64,000 nt of DNA from Amycolatopsis pretoriensis (GCF_900107925.1 NZ_FNUJ01000014.1:62001-126000), one strand, 5' to 3'; positions 51,636-59,784 are shown, numbered from the stretch's first letter. Program-made: numbers and translations. The notes: generated from the letters alone by a model not told the origin.

Positions 51636-51692
51636 GGTGTCAGTACCTCTCCGATCATCGCGGCCCCCCGTGCGTCGGTTCGGTCTGCCGGC

Positions 51693-53474
51693 TCAGCGGG
51701 CGGGTGCGCTCGCTCGCAGCGACTCGATGTGCTCGGCGAGCCCGCGGACGGTGCCGTGCCGGAACACGTCTTCGGGGCGCACTTCGACCGCGAAGACCGA
51801 CTGCAGCCCGGATGCGAACTTCACGAAGTGCAGGGAATTGCCGCCGTGGCCGACGAACGGGTCGGTGGCGGAGTAGTCGTCGGTGCCGATGGTGTCGCGC
51901 CACATCTGCAGGATGACCGTTTCGAGGGGGTTGGCCATGGGTTGCTCCTTTTCTTCCCGGGACCGGGCGCGCGGGTCGTGCAGTGCGGCCCGGTCGATCT
52001 TTCCGTTGAGGTTCGCCGGCATCGCGTCGAGCCGGTGGAAGTCCGAGGGGATCATGTGGTCCGGCAACGAATCGGCGAGCTGCGCGATCAGTTCACCGGC
52101 GCCGATCTCCTGCCCGCTCCAGGTGGTGTAGAACGCGACGAGGCTCTTTTCGTTGGCCTCGTTGCCGAACGCCTTGACGACGGCGTGCTCGACGTCGTCG
52201 AAGGACTTGAGGGCGAGCTCGACGGCGCTGGTCTCGACGCGGAACCCGCGGATCTTGACCAGGCTGTCGGACCGGCCGACGAGCACGACGTCGCCGTCGG
52301 GCGTCAGCCGGGCCAGGTCGCCGGTGCGGTAACGCGTGCCGTCGTCGATGAACTTCTCCGCCTGCTGCCCGGGCAGGTCCAGGTAGCCGTTGGCCACGCC
52401 GAGGCCGCCGATGACCAGCTCGCCGGTGTCACCGGGCGGGCACGGCTTCAGGTCGGCGTCGAGCACGTCCATCGTGACGCCGGCCAGGGGCTTGCCGACC
52501 GGCACCCGGTCGAGGTCGCGGACCGCCGGCGTGACCGGGTACAGCGACGAGATGGCGGAGTTCTCGGTGCAGCCGTAGCCGTTGAAGATCGCGGCGCCGG
52601 TGTTCTCGGCGGCGGTCGCCAGGTGCGCGGGCGACGGGAAGTCGCCGCTGACCATGATCACGCGCACTTCACGCAGGACCTCGAGTTCGTTGTCGACCAA
52701 GAGGTTGAACAGGCCGCACGGCAGGCTCAGCGCACTCACGCCGCGTTTCTTGATGACGTCCCGCAGATCGGACAGCGACGGCAGACCCGGCGGCAGCAGG
52801 ACGAGCTCGGCGCCGTTGAGCAGGCTCAGCCAGAACTCGTTGCCGGAGGCGGCGAAGGAGAACGCGGCCAGCTGCACCAGGCAGTCGTCCGGGGTGATCG
52901 TCAGCTTCGGGTCGGCGACCGCCAGCCGGGCGAGGCCGCGGTGGGCCAGCCGGACGCCCTTGGGCCGCCCGGTGGACCCGGAGGTGAACAGGACGAACGC
53001 GTCGTCGCCGGCGGCCGGGGCCGCGGGCAGGTTGCCGTCCTCCTGTGAAGCGCTTTCCCCCACCAGGTCGGCGACGTGCGCCTGCCGGACCGGGAGGTCC
53101 GCTTCGGCCAGCGCCGGCTGTCCCTGGTGGACGACCGTCCGCAGGCCGGTCGCCTCGACGATGTGGCGGATCATCCGGGCCGGGTAGGCCGGGTTGAGCG
53201 GGACGACGCACCCGCCGGCCTTGAGGACCGCGAGCAGGGTGACCACGAGGTCGGTCGAGCGGTCCAGGAAGAGCCCGGCCGGGGCGCCGTCGCGGACCTG
53301 CATCATGCGCAGGGTCCGGGCGAGGCGGTTGGCGCGGGCGTTCAAGTCCGAATAGGACACTTCGGGGCCGTCGCCGCTCAGCGCGGTCCGATGTGGATGG
53401 CCGGCGGCGGCGCGCTCGAACAGCCGCGGCAGCACGAGTTCTTCGCGCCCGGCCGGATTTCCGTCGACGGGCAT
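51693..53474 (-). CDS. NRPS A-PCP starter protein for the anthranilate unit (TomA/SibE type)
   Basis: A 593-residue A-PCP didomain: adenylation at residues 20-500 (VLFTSGSTGRPKGV near 165, YRTGDLARLTPDGD, LNGKIDR) and a carrier at 515-590 (GHGGNSLHFVKF near 545, Ser for the phosphopantetheine arm). The usual FDxS motif reads FAAS, so the Asp that binds the alpha-amino group is missing, as expected for aryl acids. My reading of the code is A-A-N-S-M-S-G-A-I-K. ATG 53474 follows GGGGG. A second ribosome site (AAAAGGAG) precedes an internal ATG at 51938 at the PCP boundary, so a free 81-residue carrier may also be made. Confidence 0.88.
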   Translation of the reverse strand: MPVDGNPAGREELVLPRLFERAAAGHPHRTALSGDGPEVSYSDLNARANRLARTLRMMQVRDGAPAGLFLDRSTDLVVTLLAVLKAGGCVVPLNPAYPARMIRHIVEATGLRTVVHQGQPALAEADLPVRQAHVADLVGESASQEDGNLPAAPAAGDDAFVLFTSGSTGRPKGVRLAHRGLARLAVADPKLTITPDDCLVQLAAFSFAASGNEFWLSLLNGAELVLLPPGLPSLSDLRDVIKKRGVSALSLPCGLFNLLVDNELEVLREVRVIMVSGDFPSPAHLATAAENTGAAIFNGYGCTENSAISSLYPVTPAVRDLDRVPVGKPLAGVTMDVLDADLKPCPPGDTGELVIGGLGVANGYLDLPGQQAEKFIDDGTRYRTGDLARLTPDGDVVLVGRSDSLVKIRGFRVETSAVELALKSFDDVEHAVVKAFGNEANEKSLVAFYTTWSGQEIGAGELIAQLADSLPDHMIPSDFHRLDAMPANLNGKIDRAALHDPRARSREEKEQPMANPLETVILQMWRDTIGTDDYSATDPFVGHGGNSLHFVKFASGLQSVFAVEVRPEDVFRHGTVRGLAEHIESLRASAPAR

Positions 53475-53532
53475 GGGGTCCCCCTGTCGGGATGCGCCGC
53501 GCACGGCGGCAGCAATGATCAATTAGGACAAG

Positions 53533-53581
53533 ATGATTTCTTTTCAGCAACCAGTATGCAAAGTGCCCCGAGGACTGTCAA
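53533..53581 (-). promoter_or_regulatory. Main biosynthetic promoter with cluster operator site D
   Basis: On the minus strand TTGACA (53581-53576), a 17-base spacer and CATACT (53558-53553) form a near-consensus promoter about 80 bases before the NRPS starter gene. Directly behind it, at 53554-53533, lies CTGGTTGC...GAAATCAT, the fourth member of the shared cluster dyad, covering the transcription start. This is the promoter of the long operon down to 40548. Confidence 0.7.
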
Positions 53582-53900
53582 CCCGCTGGAAATCGTCGAA
53601 TGCTCAAATAACCGAGGGTCGCGTTTATCCGCTGAAAACGATTACCTGAGAAAATGGTGAAATGCCGTGAATTCGCGCGCGAACGGTACCGGCCGTGCCG
53701 GGCCCTGCAACTCGGGCCCGCGAATCCCTTGTGGATTGACGACAGTCGGCGGTGCGTGCTGCTCCGATCGGCGGATGGCGCCACCGGGGACGCCGGCGTG
53801 CACGCCGGGTGACATCGCCGCGGGGGCGTTTGGGCACCGCGGCGCCAGGGCATCCGCCACACGGTGTGCACGTCTGGGGGCCGGGCGTGACCGGCGCGGC
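53582..53900. other. Intergenic region between the main promoter and the MarR gene
   Basis: About 320 bases, AT-richer near 53530-53680 than the surroundings, with no convincing frame. It holds the sequence upstream of the NRPS promoter and the 3' flank of the MarR gene. Short frames here lack start signals and coding look. Confidence 0.5.
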
Positions 53901-54383
53901 TCAGACGTCGCGGAGCGGGAAAGGCTGGGGTGTGGAGTGCAAGGAGTCGGCGACCTTCTGGCAGAGCTCGGCGAACAGGCTCGCCTCGCCCGCGCTCAGC
54001 GCCGAGCCGGCGACCTTCGCGGTCTCGCGACGGCCCTGAGCTGCGCGCATGAGGAATTCTTCGCCCTCTTCGGTCAGCGACGTCGTCTGCTCGCGCCGGT
54101 CGGTGCCGCGCGAAGCCTGCTCGATGAGGAACTGGTCCTTGAGCACGCGCAGCAGCTTGGACGTGCTCTGGCGCGAGATGCCCAGGGACTCCCCGATCGC
54201 CGAAGGCGTCATCGGGCCGTGGATCCGCAGCGTCTCCAGCACGTCGTACTGCGACCAGGTGATCTTCTCCGGGGTCGCGCGCGTGCGCCGGGCCACCAGT
54301 ACGCACTGCAGGTAGGACAGCGCGTTCTCCAGTTCGCCGGGACGGCCCGGCGGGGCGGTCGGGGAACCGTGGAACTTCGTCAT
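53901..54383 (-). CDS. MarR-family regulator of the cluster
   Basis: A 160-residue MarR protein: LENALSYLQCVLVARRTRATPEKITWSQYDVLETLRIHGPMTPSAIGESLGISRQSTSKLLRVLKDQFLIEQASRGTDRREQTTSLTEEGEEF holds the winged helix with the wing at DRREQ. MarR proteins are usually repressors released by small aromatic ligands, for example the cluster product or its precursors. It is divergent from the UvrA-like resistance gene and stands in the middle of the cluster; the shared dyads at four cluster promoters are its likely sites. Confidence 0.87.
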   Translation of the reverse strand: MTKFHGSPTAPPGRPGELENALSYLQCVLVARRTRATPEKITWSQYDVLETLRIHGPMTPSAIGESLGISRQSTSKLLRVLKDQFLIEQASRGTDRREQTTSLTEEGEEFLMRAAQGRRETAKVAGSALSAGEASLFAELCQKVADSLHSTPQPFPLRDV

Positions 54384-54510
54384 TGCCCACCTCAGCTTTC
54401 GAGGGAAAGCGCACTGCGATCGGAAGATCAGAGGATATCACTTCCCGTTCGCCGGCAGGTCACCCTCGGAGCACAGCGCTCCTCGCGCGGCCGCGAGCGT
54501 GTCGAACTGG

Positions 54511-54536
54511 TAAACTGATTGCCGTACGGAAACCAA
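54511..54536 (+). promoter_or_regulatory. Cluster operator site B before the UvrA-like gene
   Basis: The 22 bases at 54515-54536, CTGATTGCCGT then ACGGAAACCAA, are nearly palindromic around the core CCGTACGG. TAAACT (54511-54516) overlaps the left edge and may be a -10. The site lies between the MarR gene and the UvrA-like gene and would let MarR control resistance. Confidence 0.65.
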
Positions 54537-54594
54537 CCGTCCGATCGACCCCGGTGCCGCGCACCCGCTGCCCCGGGACGAGGAGGCGCAGGTC

Positions 54595-56880
54595 ATGGCG
54601 AACGGGCAGACCCGGCGCACCGGCGGCCACATCGTGCTCGAGGGTGCGTCGGAGAACAACCTGAAGAACGTCTCGCTCTGCATCCCCAAGGGCGAGATCA
54701 CCGTGTTCACCGGCGTGTCCGGCTCGGGCAAGTCGTCGATCGTGTTCGACACGATCGCGGTCGAGTCGCAGCGGCAGCTCAGCGAGACGTTCAGCTGGTT
54801 CATCCGCAACCGGCTGCCCAAGCACGAGCGCCCGCGCGCGGAGCGGATGAGCAACCTGTCCACCGCGATCGTGGTGGACCAGAAGCCGATCGGCGGCAAC
54901 GCCCGCTCGACCGTCGGCACGATGAGCGAGATCCACGCGATGCTGCGCGTGCTGTTCTCGCGGTACGGCAAGCCGAGCGCGGGGTCGTCGAACCTGTACT
55001 CGTTCAACGACCCGCAGGGCATGTGCGAGGAGTGCCAGGGGCTGGGCAAGACCACGAAACTGGACCTCGACCTGCTGATCGACTACGACAAGACGCTCAA
55101 CGAAGGTGCGCTGGACTCGCCGTTGTTCGCGATCGGCAGCTACATGTGGCAGCTGTACGCCCAGTCCGGGCTGTTCGACGCGGACAAGCCGCTCAAGAAG
55201 TTCACCAAGAAGGAATGGGACCTGCTGCTGCACGGCGGCGGGTTCCGGGTGGACCGCTCGGGCAAGCGGCAGAACTACTCGAACGAATACGAAGGCGTCG
55301 TCGTCAAGCTCACCCGCCGCTACCTCAAGAACGGCCTGGACACGCTCAAGGAGCGCGACCGCCGCGAGGTGGAGAAGATCGTCGTCGCCGGGCCGTGCGC
55401 GGTCTGCAAGGGCGGCCGGCTGAACAAAGCCGCGCTGGCGTCGAAGATCCACGGCAAGACCATCGCCGACCACTGCGCGATGGAGGTCAGCGAGCTGATC
55501 GCCGAGCTGAAGTCGCTCGACATCCCGGCGGCGAAGTCGGTGCTGGCCGGCGCGCTCGCGGCGCTCGAACGCGTCGAAGCGATCGGGCTGGGCTACTTGA
55601 GCCTCGACCGCGAGACCTCGACGCTGTCCGGCGGCGAGGGCCAGCGCCTCAAGACGGTCAAGCACCTCGGCAGCAGCCTCACCGACCTGACGTACGTCTT
55701 CGACGAGCCGAGCGTCGGGCTGCACCCGCGGGACGTGCACCGGCTCAACGAGCTGCTGTGCGAGCTGCGGGACAAGGGCAACACGGTCCTGGTCGTCGAG
55801 CACGACCGCGACGTCATCGCCATCGCCGACCACGTCGTCGACATGGGCCCCGGCGCGGGCACGCACGGCGGCGAGGTCGTCTTCGAAGGCACGGTCAAGC
55901 AGCTGCGGCGCGCGTCGACGTTGACCGGCAAGTGCCTGACGCACATCCCGGGGCTCAAGGAGGAGTTCCGCGAGCCGACCGGGCAGCTGCCCATCAAGAA
56001 GGCCGACCTGCACAACCTGCACGACGTGACGGTCGACGTGCCGACCGGCGTGCTCACCGTGGTGACCGGGGTGGCGGGCTCGGGCAAGAGCACCCTCGTC
56101 TCGGGGGCGCTGCGCAAGCAGCACCCGGACGCCGTGCTGATCGACCAGTCGGCGATCGGGGTGTCGACCCGCTCGACGCCGGCGACCTACCTGGACGTCA
56201 TGGACGTCATCCGGAAGCTGTTCGCCGAGGCCAACAACGCGCAGCCGGGGCTGTTCAGCTTCAACTCCGAGGGCGGCTGCCCGGAGTGCAAGGGCCGCGG
56301 CGTGATCGAGACGGACCTGGCCTACATGGACCCGGTGACGACGATCTGCGAGGCGTGCGACGGGCGGCGCTACCGGCCCGAGGTGCTGGACAAGACGTTG
56401 CGGGGCAAGAACATCGTCGACGTCCTGGCGCTGACCGTCGAAGAGGCGCTCGGTTTCTTTTCCGAAGAGGCCATCACGAAGAAGCTGGACCTGCTGGCCG
56501 AGGTCGGGCTGTCGTACCTGACGCTGGGGCAGCCGCTGTCGACGTTGTCCGGCGGTGAGCGGCAGCGGGTCAAGCTCGCGCACCGGCTGCGGGAGACCGG
56601 CAACGTCTACCTGTTCGACGAACCGACGACCGGCCTGCACATGGCCGACATCGGACACCTGCTGGACCTGCTGGACCGCTTGGTGGACGGCGGCAACACG
56701 GTCGTGGTGATCGAGCACGACCTCGACGTCGTGAAGCACGCGGACTGGGTGATCGACCTGGGCCCGGAGGCCGGGCGGCACGGTGGACGCGTGCTGTTCG
56801 AGGGGACGCCGGAAAAGCTGCTGAAGGACCGGAAGTCCTATACGGCCGAATACCTGCGGGCGGATCTGAAGAACGCTTAG
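54595..56880 (+). CDS. UvrA-like ABC protein, self-resistance to DNA alkylation (DrrC/TomM type)
   Basis: A 761-residue tandem ABC ATPase of the UvrA family, about 190 residues shorter than housekeeping UvrA. Walker A loops are GVSGSGKSSIVFDT near residue 40 and GVAGSGKSTLVSGA near 492; signatures LSGGEGQR near 345 and LSGGERQR near 650; zinc modules CEECQGLG/CAVCKGG and CPECKGRG/CEACDGRR. The region that holds the UvrB-binding part is reduced. Such short forms are resistance proteins in daunorubicin (DrrC) and PBD (TomM, SibG) producers and remove or tolerate drug-DNA adducts. AGGAGG precedes ATG 54595. A product that alkylates guanine is implied. Confidence 0.88.
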   Translation: MANGQTRRTGGHIVLEGASENNLKNVSLCIPKGEITVFTGVSGSGKSSIVFDTIAVESQRQLSETFSWFIRNRLPKHERPRAERMSNLSTAIVVDQKPIGGNARSTVGTMSEIHAMLRVLFSRYGKPSAGSSNLYSFNDPQGMCEECQGLGKTTKLDLDLLIDYDKTLNEGALDSPLFAIGSYMWQLYAQSGLFDADKPLKKFTKKEWDLLLHGGGFRVDRSGKRQNYSNEYEGVVVKLTRRYLKNGLDTLKERDRREVEKIVVAGPCAVCKGGRLNKAALASKIHGKTIADHCAMEVSELIAELKSLDIPAAKSVLAGALAALERVEAIGLGYLSLDRETSTLSGGEGQRLKTVKHLGSSLTDLTYVFDEPSVGLHPRDVHRLNELLCELRDKGNTVLVVEHDRDVIAIADHVVDMGPGAGTHGGEVVFEGTVKQLRRASTLTGKCLTHIPGLKEEFREPTGQLPIKKADLHNLHDVTVDVPTGVLTVVTGVAGSGKSTLVSGALRKQHPDAVLIDQSAIGVSTRSTPATYLDVMDVIRKLFAEANNAQPGLFSFNSEGGCPECKGRGVIETDLAYMDPVTTICEACDGRRYRPEVLDKTLRGKNIVDVLALTVEEALGFFSEEAITKKLDLLAEVGLSYLTLGQPLSTLSGGERQRVKLAHRLRETGNVYLFDEPTTGLHMADIGHLLDLLDRLVDGGNTVVVIEHDLDVVKHADWVIDLGPEAGRHGGRVLFEGTPEKLLKDRKSYTAEYLRADLKNA

Positions 56881-56894
56881 CGGGCACTCACGAC

Positions 56895-56936
56895 AGCCGC
56901 GGTAGCGAGACCACGCACGGTCTCGCCGCCGCGGCT
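56895..56936. terminator. Hairpin terminator after the UvrA-like gene
   Basis: AGCCGCGG (56895-56902) pairs with CCGCGGCT (56929-56936), and GCGAGACC (56905-56912) with GGTCTCGC (56919-56926), with a 2-by-2 internal loop and a six-base hairpin loop. TTTC follows. It lies 15 bases behind the stop. Confidence 0.85.
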
Positions 56937-57039
56937 TTCGCGCGCGCACGTTCTGCAAAGTGATTTCCCGGCGTATTCGTTAACTGTCCACAACGGACTC
57001 GATAACTCGCGGATTTTAGTTGATCCACAAGGGAAACGG

Positions 57040-57090
57040 TTGACATCTCACCCGATAGCGTGATTACCATGGTTGCCGGAAAGCAACCAT
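57040..57090 (+). promoter_or_regulatory. Promoter of the LLM/FAD pair with cluster operator site C
   Basis: TTGACA (57040-57045) and TACCAT (57065-57070) are 19 bases apart. A perfect dyad, ATGGTTGC (57069-57076) and GCAACCAT (57083-57090) with a six-base spacer, covers the end of the -10 and the start site. The half site GGTTGC...GAAA is that of the other three cluster dyads, although the spacing is four bases shorter. Confidence 0.7.
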
Positions 57091-57106
57091 CGGATAGGAG
57101 ATGCGC

Positions 57107-58282
57107 ATGTCCCGTGGCACGACCAAGGACCGCCTCCCCGACGGGCAGCTGCGATTCGGCTTCATGTGGCTCAGCTCGCCGACGCCCACCGCGACGTCCA
57201 AAGCGGTCGCCGACCGCAACCCGGACTCGCTCGACCCGGCCACCCAGATGGACCTCGCCCGCCGCGTCGAAGACATCGGCATGGACTACGTCTTCTTCGC
57301 CGACGGCTACATCACCCACGGCGAGAACAGCGCCCGCATCGGGCACGCCCAGCCGCACATCTCGGCGCCGATCTACGCGCCGGTCGTGATGGCCGCGACG
57401 CAGCACATCGGCGTCGTCACCACCATGCACACCCGCTACCTCTCCCCCGGCGTCATCGCCCGCCTCGGCGCCAACCTGGACGCGCTCAGCGGCGGCCGCT
57501 GGGGCTGGAACATCGTGCCGGGCTGGAAAACGCCGGAAGCCGAGCTGCTCGGCGCGCCCACCGACACCGACCACGACCTCCGGTACAAGATCACCACCGA
57601 GGCCGTCGAAGCCGTCAAGACGCTGTGGGCCTCGCGCGGCGAGCACGTCGAATTCCACGGCGAGTACCACGACCTGCGGGGCAGCCTGATCGGCCCGCAC
57701 ATCGAGCAGCAGCCGTGGCCGTGCCTGTTCAACGCGGGCGTCTCGGCCGCGGGCCAGCAGCTGATCGCCGAAACCTGCGACTTCGCGTTCACCCCGCTGC
57801 CCGACGACTACTCGAAGGTCCGCAAGACGGTCGACTCGCTGGCCGGACGGACCGAGGCCGCCGGCCGCGATCCCCTCGACGTCAACATGGCCGGCGCGGT
57901 CGGCGTGCTGCTCGGCAAGACCGACACCGAGGCCCAGGAGAAGTTCTCGTGGGTGCGCGACTCGCTCGACATGGGCGCCGCGCGGGACATCGCGACCGAG
58001 CTGATGGGCGGCAGCGAGACCTACCAGGAGAACTACGAGGGCGAGTTCGACGACATCGCCCGCACGCTCGGCCTCGCCTGCGGCAGCAAGGTGCTCGTCG
58101 GCTCGCCGGAGACGGTCGCCGGGCAGCTGCTGGACCTGCACCGCGAAACCGGCGTGCGCGGGTTCATGTTCCTGCCGGTGATGTACGACGCCGAGCAGAT
58201 CGAGCTGATGGGCGAGGTCTTCCCGTACCTGGAGAAGGCGAACGTCTGGACCCCGCCCGCGGAGCGCGGCTGGAGCTGGTGA
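57107..58282 (+). CDS. LLM-class flavin-dependent monooxygenase
   Basis: A 391-residue bacterial luciferase-fold protein of the long, alkanesulfonate/dimethylsulfone monooxygenase-like group: LRFGFMWLSSPTPTATSKAV near the start, GMDYVFFADGYITHGEN near 55, GVVTTMHTRYLSPGVIARLGANLDALSGGRWGWNIVPGWKTPEAELLG near 102-150 and FLPVMYDAEQIELMGEVFPYLE at the end. It needs reduced FMN. It is different from the F420-type reductase at 37329. With the overlapping FAD gene it forms a two-gene tailoring unit under a cluster-type operator. The substrate is not predictable. ATG 57107 fits the ribosome site TAGGAG better than ATG 57101. Confidence 0.85.
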   Translation: MSRGTTKDRLPDGQLRFGFMWLSSPTPTATSKAVADRNPDSLDPATQMDLARRVEDIGMDYVFFADGYITHGENSARIGHAQPHISAPIYAPVVMAATQHIGVVTTMHTRYLSPGVIARLGANLDALSGGRWGWNIVPGWKTPEAELLGAPTDTDHDLRYKITTEAVEAVKTLWASRGEHVEFHGEYHDLRGSLIGPHIEQQPWPCLFNAGVSAAGQQLIAETCDFAFTPLPDDYSKVRKTVDSLAGRTEAAGRDPLDVNMAGAVGVLLGKTDTEAQEKFSWVRDSLDMGAARDIATELMGGSETYQENYEGEFDDIARTLGLACGSKVLVGSPETVAGQLLDLHRETGVRGFMFLPVMYDAEQIELMGEVFPYLEKANVWTPPAERGWSW

Positions 58283-59724
58283 CGGTGCCCGCACTCACCC
58301 CCGCCGAGCTGCGCCGGCACCTCGGCGACGACCTGCGCGGCCTGCGCCCGCCCCGGACGGCGATCGTCGTCGGGGCGGGGCTGGCCGGCCTCGCCGCCGC
58401 CCACGAGCTCAACCGGGCAGGCTGCGAAGTCACCGTGCTCGAAGCCGCCGACCGGCCGGGCGGCCGCGCCCGCACGCTGCGGCAGCCGTTCGCCGACGGC
58501 CTGCGCGTCGAGGCCGGGGCGATGACCGTGACCCCGGAATGCCACTACGTCACCCACTACCGGGAGCGGCTCGGGGTCGGGCTGGACCGCTCGGACCTGC
58601 TCGACCAGGACTTCTCCTACTTCGTCGACGGCAAGTTCGTCCGCCCGGACGCGGATTCCCTCGCCGCCGCCGGACTCCCGCTCGCCGAGCACGAGCGCGG
58701 TCTCGGTGTCCCCGAGCTGATCGCCCGGTACGTCACGGCGGCCGCCGACGAGCTCGGCGCCGGCCTGACCGCGCCGCACTGGGCACCCTCGGCCGACCTC
58801 GAGGAGCTCGACCAGTCCTCTGTGGACGAAGTGCTGCGGTCGCGTGGGGCTTCGCAAACGGCGATCGACCTCATGGAACCGATGTTCCTGGAGATGCGGG
58901 GCGGGGACCTGCTGTCGGCGTCGGCGTTGTCGTGGCTGCGTCATGAAAGCGGTTACCGCTCGCTGCTCACCTCGACCGAGGGCTGGGGGAAGATCGCCGG
59001 CGGCACCGACGAGCTGCCGCGCGCGTTCGCCCACGCGCTGCGCGACCGCATCCGCTACCGCGCGCCGGTCGTGCGGCTCGACCAGGACGACGACTCGGCC
59101 AGGGTGACCTACCTCGACCACGGCCGGCTGGCGCGGCTCAGCGCCGACCGGGTCGTCGTCACGGTGCCGTTCAGCGCGATCCGCCACGTCGACGTCAGCC
59201 ACGCGCGGCTGACGGAGGCCAAGGTCGAGGCGATGCGGAAGCTGCGGTACGCGTCCATCGTCCGGGTCTACCTCCAGGTGCGCGAGCAGTTCTGGAAGGG
59301 GCACAACGTCTCGGTGTCGACGGACCTGCCGATCCGCTGGGTCCGCGACGCGACGGCGAACCAGCCCGGCCCGCGGCGGATCCTCGAGGTCCTGATGACG
59401 GGCTGGCGCTCGCGCGCGATCGCGGCGATGAGCGGCGAGGAGCGCGTGCGGTTCGTGCTGGACCACGTGGACACGATGTTCCCGGGGGCGCACGAGCAGT
59501 TCGAGCTGGGGGTTTCGGTGGCGTGGGACCACGAGCCGTGGATCGAGGGCTCGTACGTCCTGCCCGAGCGCGGGCACAGCAAGCTGATGCCGGCCATCCG
59601 GGCACAGGAGAACCGCATCCACTTCGCCGGTGAGCACACCAGTTTCGAACCCAACGGCGGGTCGATGAACTACGCGCTCGAATCGGGGGTCCGGGCGTTC
59701 GTCGAACTGAGCACCGCCACCTGA
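58279..59724 (+). CDS. FAD-dependent amine-oxidase-like oxidoreductase
   Basis: A 481-residue flavoprotein with the Rossmann start TAIVVGAGLAGLAAAHELNRAGCEVTVLEAADRPGGRARTL at residues 27-67 and the C-terminal FAD motif HFAGEHTSFEPNGGSMNYALESGVRAF near 450, both as in monoamine and L-amino-acid oxidases. Such enzymes oxidise C-N or C-C bonds; in PBD clusters an FAD enzyme of this kind could desaturate the pyrroline ring or act on the amine/imine state. GTGA overlap with the LLM gene shows tight coupling. It is the right-hand end of the cluster. Confidence 0.83.
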   Translation: MTVPALTPAELRRHLGDDLRGLRPPRTAIVVGAGLAGLAAAHELNRAGCEVTVLEAADRPGGRARTLRQPFADGLRVEAGAMTVTPECHYVTHYRERLGVGLDRSDLLDQDFSYFVDGKFVRPDADSLAAAGLPLAEHERGLGVPELIARYVTAAADELGAGLTAPHWAPSADLEELDQSSVDEVLRSRGASQTAIDLMEPMFLEMRGGDLLSASALSWLRHESGYRSLLTSTEGWGKIAGGTDELPRAFAHALRDRIRYRAPVVRLDQDDDSARVTYLDHGRLARLSADRVVVTVPFSAIRHVDVSHARLTEAKVEAMRKLRYASIVRVYLQVREQFWKGHNVSVSTDLPIRWVRDATANQPGPRRILEVLMTGWRSRAIAAMSGEERVRFVLDHVDTMFPGAHEQFELGVSVAWDHEPWIEGSYVLPERGHSKLMPAIRAQENRIHFAGEHTSFEPNGGSMNYALESGVRAFVELSTAT

Positions 59725-59784
59725 GTATTTTTTCGCGGCTTCGCGTCTCTCCTTCCCAGGAAGTCCAGGTGAGGGGGCGAACTC

